Positions 8,286-17,096 of a DNA stretch of 63,263 nucleotides are shown one piece after another. Position 1 is the first letter of the stretch. Every line of letters starts with the position of its first letter. Origin of the DNA: Abditibacteriota bacterium (lineage in GTDB: Bacteria; Armatimonadota; UBA5829); assembly GCA_017445025.1 (NCBI GenBank), contig JAFSVJ010000006.1, positions 1 through 63,263 on the forward strand, written 5' to 3'. The notes below the pieces were generated by a model. It saw only the letters and a list, made by a program, of their open reading frames with translations, had not been told where the DNA came from and searched no databases. Made by a program: the position numbers and the translations under genes.

Positions 8286-9185
8286 CTAACTTTCCTTATC
8301 TTTAAACAATTCAGCAATACCGGCTATGGAACCCATAAAGTTGCTTGTATCTGCAGGAAGGAATATCTTTGTAGATTTACCGTCTGCAATATCTTTAAGT
8401 GCATCCATATATTTAAGAGCCAAAACCTCATTGGTAGGATTACCTTCGTGAATGGCCTTAAATACTCTGGCAATAGCCTCTCCCTCACCTTCGGCAAGAG
8501 CAATTTTCTTATACTTTTGAGCATCAGCAACTTGCTTCATAGCTTCAGCTTCACCTTCGGCATTAAGTATCTGAGCTTGCTTTTGACCTTCGGATTTTAA
8601 AATAGCTGATTGCTTTTGACCTTCAGCTTCCAAAATAACAGCTCTTCTGTCTCTTTCGGCTTTCATCTGTCTGTGCATAGCTTCCGTAACATCAATAGGA
8701 GGCTCAATTCTTTGAAGTTCTACTCTGTTTACCTTTACACCCCACTTATCCGTGGCGTCATCCAATATCTGTCTTAACTGACCGTTTATCTGATCACGAC
8801 TGGTTAAAGTTGCATCAAGGGACAGGTCACCTATAAGGTTTCTTAGGTTGGTCTGTGCCAACTTTGTCACAGCCACATAGAAATTGGCAATGTTATATAG
8901 CACATTTTTGGGATCTGTAATTGTATAATAAACAACAGCGTCCACTTCTACAGCTACGTTATCTTGAGTAATAACCTGTTGAGGAGGAACGTCAACAACC
9001 TGCTCTCTCATATCTACCTTTATCATTCGCTCAAATATAGGGATAATAATGTTAAGACCGGGCTCACATATTCTGGCATACTTTCCCAATCTTTCAACAA
9101 CACCCTTTTCATAAGGACGAACAATCTTTGCACCTGAAAGTATTATAATAAATACTACAACTAAAATCGGTATAACAACACCCAT
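8286..9185 (-). CDS. SPFH/Band 7 (stomatin-like) membrane protein
   Basis: This 299-residue protein has one N-terminal membrane segment (VVIPILVVVFIIILSGA). An SPFH/Band 7 domain follows (RPYEKGVVERLGKY near residue 25, MREQVVDVPPQQVITQDNV, and VNRVELQRIEPP near residue 155). Next comes a charged helical stretch of repeated EGQKQ/AEGEAEA motifs that forms a coiled coil, then a short tail. The family (stomatin, QmcA, YbbK) forms ring oligomers on the cytoplasmic membrane and organises membrane microdomains. The gene follows an NfeD-like gene with a four-base gap. Stomatin/NfeD pairing is a classic conserved operon in which NfeD is thought to bind the SPFH ring. Confidence 0.92.
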   Translation of the reverse strand: MGVVIPILVVVFIIILSGAKIVRPYEKGVVERLGKYARICEPGLNIIIPIFERMIKVDMREQVVDVPPQQVITQDNVAVEVDAVVYYTITDPKNVLYNIANFYVAVTKLAQTNLRNLIGDLSLDATLTSRDQINGQLRQILDDATDKWGVKVNRVELQRIEPPIDVTEAMHRQMKAERDRRAVILEAEGQKQSAILKSEGQKQAQILNAEGEAEAMKQVADAQKYKKIALAEGEGEAIARVFKAIHEGNPTNEVLALKYMDALKDIADGKSTKIFLPADTSNFMGSIAGIAELFKDKES

Positions 9186-9189
9186 TATA

Positions 9190-9621
9190 CTACTCCTTTA
9201 CTTTTTCAACTATTAATTTAACGCCTTCAATGGCTTTAACAACTACTTTTGAACCTTCCTTAATAGGCTCTCCGTCCTCAGACACAGCTCTCCATTCCTC
9301 ACTTTTGACTTTAACTATGCCCTTTCCCTTATCTATGGTTTCAACCACAAATCCTTCAAGACCTATTGTAGTATCGGCACCAAACTTTTCACTGCTTTTG
9401 CTACCCCATATACTCGGATTGCTTTTAAAAATCAAAAATACTATAAAACAAACCACAGCCAATAAAACTATTTGCCAAACAAGGCTTAAACCGAAATATG
9501 CAGGTATGGAAGTAACAGCACAACCTATGGCAAAAATCAAAAAAGCAAAAGTTCCCGTCATCATTTCAAAAATCAACAGAACAGCGGAAATCACAAGCCA
9601 TGACCACCATACAAATTCCAT
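9190..9621 (-). CDS. NfeD-like membrane protein
   Basis: This is a short NfeD of the protease-less type: two or three membrane segments (residues ~5-70) and then a C-terminal OB-fold (GLEGFVVETIDKGKGIVKVKSEEW..GSKVVVKAIEGVKLIV). The start is set at the ATG at 9619-9621. A near-perfect Shine-Dalgarno, GGAGGTGATC, lies just upstream of it and would fall inside the coding region of the longer alternative that starts 15 bases earlier. The stop is four bases from the SPFH start at 9185, so both are translated from one message. NfeD proteins are believed to partner stomatin-type proteins in membrane microdomains. Confidence 0.88.
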   Translation of the reverse strand: MEFVWWSWLVISAVLLIFEMMTGTFAFLIFAIGCAVTSIPAYFGLSLVWQIVLLAVVCFIVFLIFKSNPSIWGSKSSEKFGADTTIGLEGFVVETIDKGKGIVKVKSEEWRAVSEDGEPIKEGSKVVVKAIEGVKLIVEKVKE

Positions 9622-9644
9622 AGAGATCACCTCCAATTATTATA

Positions 9645-10346
9645 TCATATTTTCATCTCAAAATAATTCAAAATGGCGTCACGGGCAGCAGTTTTTTGAG
9701 CGGTTTTCTTATTTTTACCTTCTCCCCTACCCACAACTTTGCCTTGAACCATTACTTCATAAACAAATACTTTATCGTTTGAAGGACCTTCTTCGCTGAC
9801 AAGAACATACTCGGGAATTTCCTTAAATCTTTCTTGAGATATTTCTTGAAGGAAACCTTTTGTGTCTTTGCTTATGGCTCCCTTAGGGGCTTCTTCAATA
9901 ACACTCTCCAAATATTTTAATACAAAGTCCCGAGCTTCACTCTCACCTACGGTTAAATATATAACAGCCAAAATAGCTTCAAAGGCATCGGAAAGAATAC
10001 TGTCTTTCTCTGTGCCCCCAGTGGTATATTCGCAATTTGACAAAATAAGATAGTCGGAAACTCCCAAATCTCTTGCGGCTTGAGCAAGGCTGGGCTCGCT
10101 GACTATCATTGCTTTCATCTTTGAAAGAGCTCCCTCTTGCTCCTCCGGGAAATTGTTATAAAGATATTCGCTTATAATCAAACCTAAAATACTGTCTCCG
10201 AGAAACTCCAATCTTTCATTATTTTTAAAAATAGAGTTTTCAGGTTCGGCGGTAAAGGATCTGTGAGTTATGGCTTGTCTTAATAATCTCTTATCTATAT
10301 TATCATAACCTAATATCTTTACAAGACCTGTTATCATTTCAGGCAT
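9645..10346 (-). CDS. rnc: Ribonuclease III
   Basis: This is a 233-residue RNase III that cuts double-stranded RNA in rRNA and mRNA processing. The signature NERLEFLGDSILGLIISEYLY lies near residues 43-63, with the catalytic acidic residues E and D. The second acidic cluster is DAFEAILAVIYL near residue 120. A double-stranded-RNA-binding domain closes the protein (KGFLQEISQERFKEIPEYVL..GRGEGKNKKTAQKTAARDAIL). The length is normal for the family. The start has an AGGAAGA ribosome binding site. Its first ~55 coding and leader bases are repeated at 10619-10671, on the far side of a MITE-like element, so its original promoter and leader are now separated from it. Confidence 0.97.
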   Translation of the reverse strand: MPEMITGLVKILGYDNIDKRLLRQAITHRSFTAEPENSIFKNNERLEFLGDSILGLIISEYLYNNFPEEQEGALSKMKAMIVSEPSLAQAARDLGVSDYLILSNCEYTTGGTEKDSILSDAFEAILAVIYLTVGESEARDFVLKYLESVIEEAPKGAISKDTKGFLQEISQERFKEIPEYVLVSEEGPSNDKVFVYEVMVQGKVVGRGEGKNKKTAQKTAARDAILNYFEMKI

Positions 10347-10408
10347 ATATTATCTTCCTATATAAATTCTTAACTGTCAAAACTTTCTTTAATCAATTAT
10401 TATAAATT

Positions 10409-10616
10409 TAAATTTCAAATCCCTCAAAAATACCTTCTTTTTTACTTAACGTAATAACTCTTGACTTATCTCCTTGACGCTCAATCGTCTTGAAACAAAA
10501 TTTCTTCAGACTTCGTCCTCGCTCTTTTGTCCCAATACTCATTCGCTACAGTCGATAGACATCAATTCGTTATTACTTGCAAAAATCGGTCTTTTTGGTC
10601 CTTTGAAATTTAAATT
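10409..10616 (-). mobile_element. MITE-like 205-bp repeat, copy B
   Basis: This is the second copy of the element at 6833-7037, with clearer terminal inverted repeats (AAATTTCAAA.. / ..TTTGAAATTT). The internal GTAATAAC / GTTATTAC arms could extend the fold into a long hairpin. It has no coding capacity of its own. It sits between the intact rnc start (10346) and a duplicated copy of that start (10619-10671). Confidence 0.65.
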
Positions 10617-10670
10617 TTCTATATTATCATAACCTAATTTCTTAACAAGCCCCGTTATCATTTCAGGCAT
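10539..10670 (-). pseudogene. Duplicated rnc start running into the MITE-like repeat
   Basis: Bases 10619-10671 repeat the rnc 5' end (10294-10347) with about five differences, including the ATG and the MPEMITGLVK codons. Translation from this copy would give MPEMITGLVKKLGYDNIE and then element-encoded residues, stopping at TGA at 10539-10541 after 43 codons. It is probably a dead remnant, but it keeps an AAGAGG-type ribosome binding site. Confidence 0.6.
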
Positions 10671-10682
10671 AAAAACCTCTTA

Positions 10683-11873
10683 TTATTGCAAGTTTTTAAC
10701 AGCAACCTCTATTCTGTCAAGGCCTTCTTTGATGTTTTCCATACTTGTAGCGTAGGACAATCTTATATAGTTAGGAGCACCAAAACCTGAACCTGCCACA
10801 AGAGCTACTTTTGCATTGTCAAGAAAATATTCGCACAAATCGTCCACAGTTTTCATAATCTTTCCTTCAAAAGATTTGCCCAGCAAAGCGGAAACATTCG
10901 GAAAAGCATAAAAAGCACCCTTTGGCATACTGCAAGTAATACCCGGAATTGCATTTAATCTTCCCACAATATACAACCTTCTTTCATCAAAGGCTGATTG
11001 CATTTCTTTTAAGAAGGATTGATCCTCATTTAATGCTATTTCAGCTCCCGTTTGGGTGAAGGATACAGGATTTGAGGTTGAATGTCCCTGAATTCTACCC
11101 ATAGCGGCAACTATTTGACTGTCACAAGCTGCATAACCTATTCTCCAACCTGTCATGGAATATGCCTTTGAGTGACCGTTAATCAGAATGGTTTGCTTCT
11201 TAATATCATCACCAAGACTTGCTATGGAAACGTGCTTTATTCCGTCATAAATAATGGTTTCATATATTTCGTCAGAAAGGCACAAAATACCCGCTTCCAC
11301 TATAATTTTAGCCAGTTTTTCAAGATCTTCCTTTAAATAACAACCACCTGTAGGGTTAGAAGGAGAGTTTAAAATAAACATTTTAGTCTTTGAAGTTATG
11401 GCAGATTTTAAATCTTCCGGGGCAACACAAAAACCATTTTCTTCTTTGGTTTGAACATAAACAGGCACACCGCCGGCCATTTTAACTATTTCAGGATAAG
11501 AAACCCAATAAGGAGCGGGGATTATTACCTCGTCACCGGGGTTAACAGTAGCCATAACAGCATTGTAGATGGAATGCTTTGCACCAACAGAAACAATTAT
11601 TTCATTTGGTTTGTATTCAAGATTGTTATCTCTCTTTAATTTATTGATAATGGCGCTTTTAAGTCCTACCGTTCCTTGAACGGGAGTGTATTTTGTGAAT
11701 CCCTCTTGCATAGACTTTATGGCAGCATCTTTAATAAATTGAGGAGTGTCAAAATCCGGCTCCCCGGCTCCGAATGAAATTACATCTATTCCTTCTGCCT
11801 TCATTTGTTTGGCTTTAGCTGTAATAGCCAAAGTGGGAGAAGGAGAAATTTGTTTAGCTCTGTCAGATATCAT
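10683..11873 (-). CDS. Class I pyridoxal-phosphate aminotransferase (aspartate type)
   Basis: This is a 396-residue fold-type I aminotransferase of the Thermus-like aspartate aminotransferase subgroup. Visible motifs are VISFGAGEPDFDTP near residue 31, APYWVSYPE, NSPSNPTGG (the conserved N-P-T-G), SDEIYE (the D binding the PLP ring nitrogen), and the Schiff-base lysine in NGHSKAYSMTGWRIGYA near residue 235. The arginine that binds the substrate carboxylate is in PNYIRLSYA near the C-terminus. It transfers amino groups between aspartate (possibly other amino acids) and 2-oxoglutarate in the cytoplasm. It probably supplies amino-acid synthesis; prephenate cannot be excluded as a substrate. Confidence 0.92.
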   Translation of the reverse strand: MISDRAKQISPSPTLAITAKAKQMKAEGIDVISFGAGEPDFDTPQFIKDAAIKSMQEGFTKYTPVQGTVGLKSAIINKLKRDNNLEYKPNEIIVSVGAKHSIYNAVMATVNPGDEVIIPAPYWVSYPEIVKMAGGVPVYVQTKEENGFCVAPEDLKSAITSKTKMFILNSPSNPTGGCYLKEDLEKLAKIIVEAGILCLSDEIYETIIYDGIKHVSIASLGDDIKKQTILINGHSKAYSMTGWRIGYAACDSQIVAAMGRIQGHSTSNPVSFTQTGAEIALNEDQSFLKEMQSAFDERRLYIVGRLNAIPGITCSMPKGAFYAFPNVSALLGKSFEGKIMKTVDDLCEYFLDNAKVALVAGSGFGAPNYIRLSYATSMENIKEGLDRIEVAVKNLQ

Positions 11874-12018
11874 TTTTATTCACCTAAATAATTATTAGTA
11901 ATAAAAATTAAAACTTATTCTCTTACTTAAATCGGAATTTAAACCACCCAATAAACTTTAATTTTCATTACTATATAAATTATATCACTTTTGACCCTTT
12001 TTTTCAACTTATAACATA

Positions 12019-12047
12019 TTGCTTTTTTATTGAAAATATAGTATAAT
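12019..12047 (+). promoter_or_regulatory. Promoter of galE
   Basis: TTGCTT, 17 bases, TATAAT, about 50 bases before the galE ATG at 12099, which has an AGGAG ribosome binding site. The rest of 11874-12018 shows only AT-rich DNA. Confidence 0.7.
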
Positions 12048-12098
12048 ATATATTGGAAAATAAAGATTAAAAATAAAAACATATTTTAGGAGTATGCT

Positions 12099-13088
12099 AT
12101 GATATTGGTCACAGGGGGATTGGGTTATATAGGTTCCCATTGCGTTAAGCAACTAAAAAAACAAGGGGAAGAAGTTATTATTCTTGACAATTTGGAGTTT
12201 GGACATTTAGGTGCCGGCTCCGGTGCCAAAACATATATAGGCGACATAAGAGATACTGATATAACAAGAAAGATTTTTAAAGAAAATGATATAGAAGCTG
12301 TCCTTCACTTTGCCGCATACACATCCGTAGGAGAGAGTGTTCAAAATCCTCAAAGATACTACAAGCAAAACGTTGCCAAAACCATTGCTCTTATGGAAGT
12401 TATGAACGAATTTGATTGTAAAATGATGATATTCTCTTCCACCGCAGCCACTTTCGGAGAGCCTAAGTTCGTTCCCATAGACGAAAGCCACCCACAAAAT
12501 CCAAAAAATCCTTACGGTGCTTCAAAGCTTATGGTTGAAAGAATAATGAAAGATTACGAATCCGCCTATGGTCTTAAAAGTATAGCTCTCAGATATTTTA
12601 ACGCCTCCGGTGCCGACCCCGAAGGAGATATTGGTGAAGACCACACCCCGGAAACCCATCTAATTCCGATTATCATTCAGCAAGCCTTAGGTCAAAGAGA
12701 TAAAATAACCGTTTTCGGTGACGACTATGACACACCGGACGGAACTTGTATAAGAGATTATATTCATGTAAACGACCTTGCAAAAGCACATCTCCTTGCT
12801 CTTAAAGCATTAAGAAATGGACACGCTACAGACTTTTACAATATGGGAAACCAAACAGGCTTTTCCGTATTAGAGATTATTAAAGCTGTTGAAGAAATTG
12901 CGGGAGTTAAAATCAATTATGAAATAGGCCCACGAAGAGCGGGAGACCCGGCAAAACTTATTGCCACCAGCGATAAAATAGAAAAAGAATTGGGTTATAA
13001 AGCTGATTTCCCAAAAGTGACAGACACCATAGCCACAGCTTGGAATTGGCACAAGAAACACCCCCACGGATATGAAGATAAATATTAA
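12099..13088 (+). CDS. galE: UDP-glucose 4-epimerase
   Basis: This is a 329-residue short-chain dehydrogenase/reductase of the extended type. The NAD-binding glycine motif is GGLGYIGSH at residue 6. The catalytic triad appears as SSTAATFGEP (S/T near residue 122) and YGASK (the Y-x-x-x-K near residue 147). Substrate-binding landmarks RYFNASGAD, GTCIRDYIHVNDLA and GPRRAGDPA are all present. It interconverts UDP-glucose and UDP-galactose, feeding galactose catabolism and surface polysaccharide synthesis, which suits the carbohydrate genes around it. It is a single gene with its own promoter and terminator. Confidence 0.95.
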   Translation: MILVTGGLGYIGSHCVKQLKKQGEEVIILDNLEFGHLGAGSGAKTYIGDIRDTDITRKIFKENDIEAVLHFAAYTSVGESVQNPQRYYKQNVAKTIALMEVMNEFDCKMMIFSSTAATFGEPKFVPIDESHPQNPKNPYGASKLMVERIMKDYESAYGLKSIALRYFNASGADPEGDIGEDHTPETHLIPIIIQQALGQRDKITVFGDDYDTPDGTCIRDYIHVNDLAKAHLLALKALRNGHATDFYNMGNQTGFSVLEIIKAVEEIAGVKINYEIGPRRAGDPAKLIATSDKIEKELGYKADFPKVTDTIATAWNWHKKHPHGYEDKY

Positions 13089-13103
13089 AAAATAAAGCAA
13101 AAC

Positions 13104-13129
13104 AAAAGGAGCCAAAAGGCTCCTTTTTT
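13104..13129. terminator. Bidirectional terminator between galE and flavoprotein gene
   Basis: The 10-bp stem AAAAGGAGCC / GGCTCCTTTT with loop AAAA has T-tracts in both directions between convergent genes. Confidence 0.9.
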
Positions 13130-13133
13130 AATA

Positions 13134-13775
13134 TCAATTAATTGAATACTTTCTTGCACCTATGTTAAATGCTTTTTCTAATTCTAAATCAAAAGTCGTA
13201 TCATAGACTTGTTTTTTATGTGTCCCTATTTCCATACTCATTTCATATTTTGAATAATCATTAACTTGAAGAGTATCACAAATAGGGTAAATATTTATAT
13301 TTCCGTTTAAAAACATAAATGGAGCAAAATATTCTTTCATTTGACTTTCATAAGCTTCTTTATATCTTTCTTCCCAAGCATTCATGGTTAAAAAAATATC
13401 CACATCTACTTTTCCTTCAAAAATACTTGTGTAATCCAGATATGACATAACAGGAAAAACCAATCTTTCCAAAAGAGCTCTCACAGATGCTGTAGGTTGA
13501 CTAAAATAAACAGGAGACCCGATTATAAGCCTGTCAGACTCTAAAATTTTATCGAGGACAGGTTTTAAATCATCCTTAAATTTACATTTATAAGGTTCAT
13601 CCACTCCCTTTCTTTTGCATGCCAAACATGATCTGCAACCTATTGCATTAATATCATATAAATTAAAAAACTCTGTTATATCTCCCACAGACTCCGCCCC
13701 TTTCATTGCGGACTTTAGGATTTTTGCTGTATTCCAAACCTTTCTCGGACTACCGTTAATTACTATGGTTTTCAT
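13134..13775 (-). CDS. Flavodoxin-fold NAD(P)H/FMN oxidoreductase (iron-sulfur flavoprotein type)
   Basis: This 213-residue protein has the NADPH-dependent FMN reductase fold: VINGSPRKVWNTAKIL at the N-terminus is the FMN phosphate loop, and GSPVYFSQPTASVRALLER near residue 93 is the second FMN contact. Between them is a cysteine cluster, CRSCLACKRKG..YKCKF. This resembles iron-sulfur flavoproteins, which bind a cluster next to FMN, or two-cysteine redox reductases. It probably moves electrons in the cytoplasm; the partner is unknown. The gene starts 20 bases after the aconitase stop with an AAAGGTAAT ribosome binding site, so it is likely the second gene of an acn-flavoprotein operon. Confidence 0.8.
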   Translation of the reverse strand: MKTIVINGSPRKVWNTAKILKSAMKGAESVGDITEFFNLYDINAIGCRSCLACKRKGVDEPYKCKFKDDLKPVLDKILESDRLIIGSPVYFSQPTASVRALLERLVFPVMSYLDYTSIFEGKVDVDIFLTMNAWEERYKEAYESQMKEYFAPFMFLNGNINIYPICDTLQVNDYSKYEMSMEIGTHKKQVYDTTFDLELEKAFNIGARKYSIN

Positions 13776-13795
13776 ATTACATTACCTTTTAAAAT

Positions 13796-15697
13796 TTATT
13801 TAATGGAATTCAATCTTCCACCCATAAGGCAGGTTTGCACTTCTCTTTCACTCATATCATGAACAAGTTTTATGGTTTCACTACCGCAAATCAAAGTAGC
13901 TTCCCCATCCTTTAATTTGTCGATTTTCACTGAAATATCATCCATTTGTGAAATTTTGTCATAATCTTCACTTTTAGCAAATTTTAATGGCAAAATACCA
14001 AAGTTAATAAGGTTTTGCCTGTGAATTCTGGCAAAGGATTTTACTATTACAGCTTTTACCCCTAAATACATAGGTGCCAAAGCGGCATGCTCACGAGAAG
14101 ACCCTTGTCCGTAGTTTTCTCCACCAACAATAAAGCCACCACCACATTCTTTGGCTCTTTTTGGAAACTGTGGATCAACCTGTTCAAATACATGCTCGCT
14201 TATGGCAGGAACATTACTTCGCAAAGGTAAAATCTTTGATCCCGCAGGCATAATGTGGTCTGTTGTAATATTATCCCCTACTTTAAGCAAAACTTTTCCC
14301 ACTAAATCTCCTTTTATTCCCGGGTTAATGGGAAGAGGTTTAATATTAGGACCTCGAACTATTTCTACGCAACTTCCGTCTTCAGAAGGTTTAACTATAC
14401 AGTTATCGTTAATTATAAACTTTTCAGGCATTTTATAAATAGGATAATCACCAAGCTCTCTCGGATCCCTAATCTCTCCGAAGATTGCACAAGCAACGGC
14501 TGTTTCCGGGCTTGCCAAATATACACCGGCGGATTTGGTTCCGCTTCTGCCTTCAAAGTTTCTGTTAAATGTTCGAACAGAAACTGCATTTGTCTTAGGA
14601 GATTGTCCCATTCCTATACAAGGTCCACAGGTGCATTCCAAAATTCTTGCTCCCGCAGAAACAAGCTTGTTTAAATTACCGTCAAGAGTAATCATTTCCA
14701 AAACCTGTTTTGAACCGGGAGATATAACCAAACTTGTATTGGTTGCCACAGTTTTACCCTCAATAGCGTTGGCAACAACAAAAATATCACGAAGAGAACC
14801 ATTGGTGCAAGAACCTATTGCCACTTGATCCACCTTCAAACCTTTCAAATCCTTAACCTTTACAACTCTGTCAGGCATGTGAGGTTGAGCTATCATAGGT
14901 TCCAATTCATCAAGATTTATCTCAATAACTTCACTGTAAACAGCATCCGGATCTGCTTTTAGAGGTTTAAAATCTGCTTCTCTACCTTGGGCTTTCAAAA
15001 ATGACAAAGTATTTTCATCAGATGGGAAAATAGATGTAGTGGCTCCCAACTCAGCACCCATATTTGTTATGGTTGCTCTGTCTGTTACGGATAAGTTTTT
15101 AACACCCTCACCACTATATTCCACTATTTTACCAACTCCACCTTTTACAGACATTATTCTCAAAACTTCCAAAATAACATCTTTTCCGGATACCCAGGGC
15201 TGAAGCTTTCCGCTTAACCGAACATTACAAATCTTTGGCATAGGAAGATAAAAAGGCTCTCCTGCCATAGCACAAGCCACATCCAAACCACCGGCACCTA
15301 TGGCAAGCATTCCCAGCCCACCGGCTGTAGGAGTATGACTGTCAGATCCCAAAAGAGTCTCTCCGGGTATGGCAAATCTTTCCAATTCAACTTGGTGGCA
15401 AATACCGTTTCCGGGACGTGAAAAATAAATTCCATGCTTGTTTGCTATGGATTGTAAAAATGCGTGGTCGTCTGCGTTTTCAAAACCGGATTGCAAAGTA
15501 TTGTTATCCACAAATGAAACACTTCTCTTAGTCTTAACCTTATCCAAACCTATGGCTTCAAATTGGAGGTAAGCCATGGTTCCCGTAGCATCCTGAGTTA
15601 ATGTGTTATCTATCTTTATGGCTATTTCCTCGCCGGGAATCATTTCCCCGTGAACGAGGTGTGATTTGATTATTTTCTCAGCTATTGTTAAACCCAT
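13796..15697 (-). CDS. Aconitate hydratase (short bacterial form)
   Basis: This 633-residue protein belongs to the aconitase superfamily. The three cluster cysteines are visible in IGSCTNGS (near residue 296) and CTCGPCIGMG (near residues 354-357). SDSHTPTAGG and other domain 1-3 blocks precede them. The swivel domain is at the end (NYGQGSSREHAALAPMYLG, residues ~530-550). The length is shorter than the ~890-residue AcnA/AcnB enzymes. It matches a compact aconitase class of anaerobes and thermophiles, close to isopropylmalate and homoaconitase subunits fused in one chain. It isomerises citrate to isocitrate through cis-aconitate. No citrate synthase is in the window. Homoaconitase activity is an alternative. 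Confidence 0.88.
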   Translation of the reverse strand: MGLTIAEKIIKSHLVHGEMIPGEEIAIKIDNTLTQDATGTMAYLQFEAIGLDKVKTKRSVSFVDNNTLQSGFENADDHAFLQSIANKHGIYFSRPGNGICHQVELERFAIPGETLLGSDSHTPTAGGLGMLAIGAGGLDVACAMAGEPFYLPMPKICNVRLSGKLQPWVSGKDVILEVLRIMSVKGGVGKIVEYSGEGVKNLSVTDRATITNMGAELGATTSIFPSDENTLSFLKAQGREADFKPLKADPDAVYSEVIEINLDELEPMIAQPHMPDRVVKVKDLKGLKVDQVAIGSCTNGSLRDIFVVANAIEGKTVATNTSLVISPGSKQVLEMITLDGNLNKLVSAGARILECTCGPCIGMGQSPKTNAVSVRTFNRNFEGRSGTKSAGVYLASPETAVACAIFGEIRDPRELGDYPIYKMPEKFIINDNCIVKPSEDGSCVEIVRGPNIKPLPINPGIKGDLVGKVLLKVGDNITTDHIMPAGSKILPLRSNVPAISEHVFEQVDPQFPKRAKECGGGFIVGGENYGQGSSREHAALAPMYLGVKAVIVKSFARIHRQNLINFGILPLKFAKSEDYDKISQMDDISVKIDKLKDGEATLICGSETIKLVHDMSEREVQTCLMGGRLNSIK

Positions 15698-15873
15698 ATT
15701 TATACCAACCTTTAAAAGTGTTATTATTAATTTAAAACACTAATTATATTTTTAAATACGAACTTTTTTAATTATAAACTTGATAATATACACATAAATT
15801 GTTATTATACCACTATATATTATACCACAAATTACACAAAAAAGTATAATTTAATATAAAAATCTGTTATATG

Positions 15874-15902
15874 TTGCAATTTATACCAAAATTTGATATA
15901 AT
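15874..15902 (+). promoter_or_regulatory. Promoter of the 15975-17711 gene group
   Basis: TTGCAA, 17 bases, TATAAT, followed by an AT-rich leader and AAGGAAG before the ATG at 15975. The gap 15698-15873 shows no other feature. Confidence 0.7.
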
Positions 15903-15974
15903 AATAATAGTAATTTATATATAATTAATTACAAATAAAACTTAATAAAAAGTTAATAATAAAGGAAGTTAAAA

Positions 15975-16592
15975 ATGGCAAAAAAGAACGGACCGGAATC
16001 TTGGCAAATACCCTCTGAAGACGAAGTCAAAGATTTATATGGTGAGGATGAAAAATTAGAACAAAAAGTAGCAAAAGCAAACGAACTTGCGGGAGACGGA
16101 ACTCGCCAAAAGACTTTTGAGGAAATCTTAGAAGAAAGAAAAAGCAATTTTTATCTTATGGGAATGATACTCTTAGGAGTAATTATAGTTGCCATAGTGG
16201 TTTCTATTGCTATAACCATTATAAAAGCAGGTAAAAACATAGAAAACACTGAATCAAAGGTTGAAAACCAAAATATTATGAAATCAAACGCTGATTCAGA
16301 TGTTGACGGAAGTTTACAAGAAGGCACAAACAATATGGATCCATACGGATACGGGGCTACACCACAAAATTATCCGGAGGTGCCCAAAGGCCAACCTGTA
16401 CCCGGAGTAGCAACACAAGTGCCGAGCCTTGTTCCGGAACAACCTTCACAACCGGTGCCTCAAGGTGCTCCACAACCTACGCCGGAAGCTTATCCCCAAC
16501 CTATGGATCAAACACCATATCCCAACCCACAACCCCAACCTTCCGCAGAGCCTCAAGGTCAAGCTTATCCCGCTACACCATACGGACAATAG
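15975..16592 (+). CDS. Single-pass membrane protein with proline-rich tail
   Basis: This 205-residue protein is not recognised as a named family. It has a charged cytoplasmic N-terminus of about 55 residues, one membrane helix (FYLMGMILLGVIIVAIVVSI, ~57-80), and a linker. From about residue 115 there is a low-complexity tail rich in P, Q, Y and G (repeats such as QPVPQG, PQPTPEAYPQP and NPQPQPS). The tail is probably extracytoplasmic and disordered, able to cross peptidoglycan or bind a partner. It is followed at a 9-base gap by another one-helix protein with a long coiled coil (16602). The two, with the flavodoxin lipoprotein, likely form one transcription unit. Confidence 0.75.
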   Translation: MAKKNGPESWQIPSEDEVKDLYGEDEKLEQKVAKANELAGDGTRQKTFEEILEERKSNFYLMGMILLGVIIVAIVVSIAITIIKAGKNIENTESKVENQNIMKSNADSDVDGSLQEGTNNMDPYGYGATPQNYPEVPKGQPVPGVATQVPSLVPEQPSQPVPQGAPQPTPEAYPQPMDQTPYPNPQPQPSAEPQGQAYPATPYGQ

Positions 16593-16601
16593 GTAATTAT
16601 T

Positions 16602-17075
16602 ATGAGAATAGAAGACGAAAACAACGAAATAGATATAGTAGAGGCTCTTAAAGAAGAAAACGAACATCTTCTCAATACCAATCTTGAATTGGAAAACAAA
16701 TTAAGTTTTCTTAATGAAAAGTCTGCCAATCATTCTAAAATTCTCATATTTCTTATTGTTTTCTCAATCATAGCTTTGATTGTAATAATGTTTGGAATCT
16801 ACAAATTGTCAAAGCTTTCCTCCGAACAGGAGTTTGGCAAACAAACTCTCACAGAACAAAAAGAGGAAATCAATAACCACAAACAAGAAATTGAGGACAA
16901 ATCTTCTCAAATCTCCTCTATAAGCGAGGAATTGGAATACAGTCAAAGTAAAATAGAAGAACTGGAAGAAGAAATAAACAATTTAAAATCATCTATTGAC
17001 GAAAAAGACAGCGAAATAGAAGAATTGCAAGATAAATTAAATGAAACTCAAGTATCTGAAACTAACGAGTTTTAA
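16602..17075 (+). CDS. Membrane-anchored coiled-coil protein
   Basis: This 157-residue protein has no recognised family. An acidic N-terminus leads into a first short coiled coil (EENEHLLNTNLELENKL). One membrane helix follows (ILIFLIVFSIIALIVIMFGI, ~45-67). The remaining ~85 residues are a strongly heptad-like, Glu/Lys/Ser-rich coiled coil. It has an AGGTAAT ribosome binding site. The architecture suggests an oligomeric envelope scaffold, possibly together with the proline-rich protein encoded just before it. No enzymatic motif is visible. Confidence 0.75.
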   Translation: MRIEDENNEIDIVEALKEENEHLLNTNLELENKLSFLNEKSANHSKILIFLIVFSIIALIVIMFGIYKLSKLSSEQEFGKQTLTEQKEEINNHKQEIEDKSSQISSISEELEYSQSKIEELEEEINNLKSSIDEKDSEIEELQDKLNETQVSETNEF

Positions 17076-17096
17076 TCAATAATTCAGGAGATAAAT

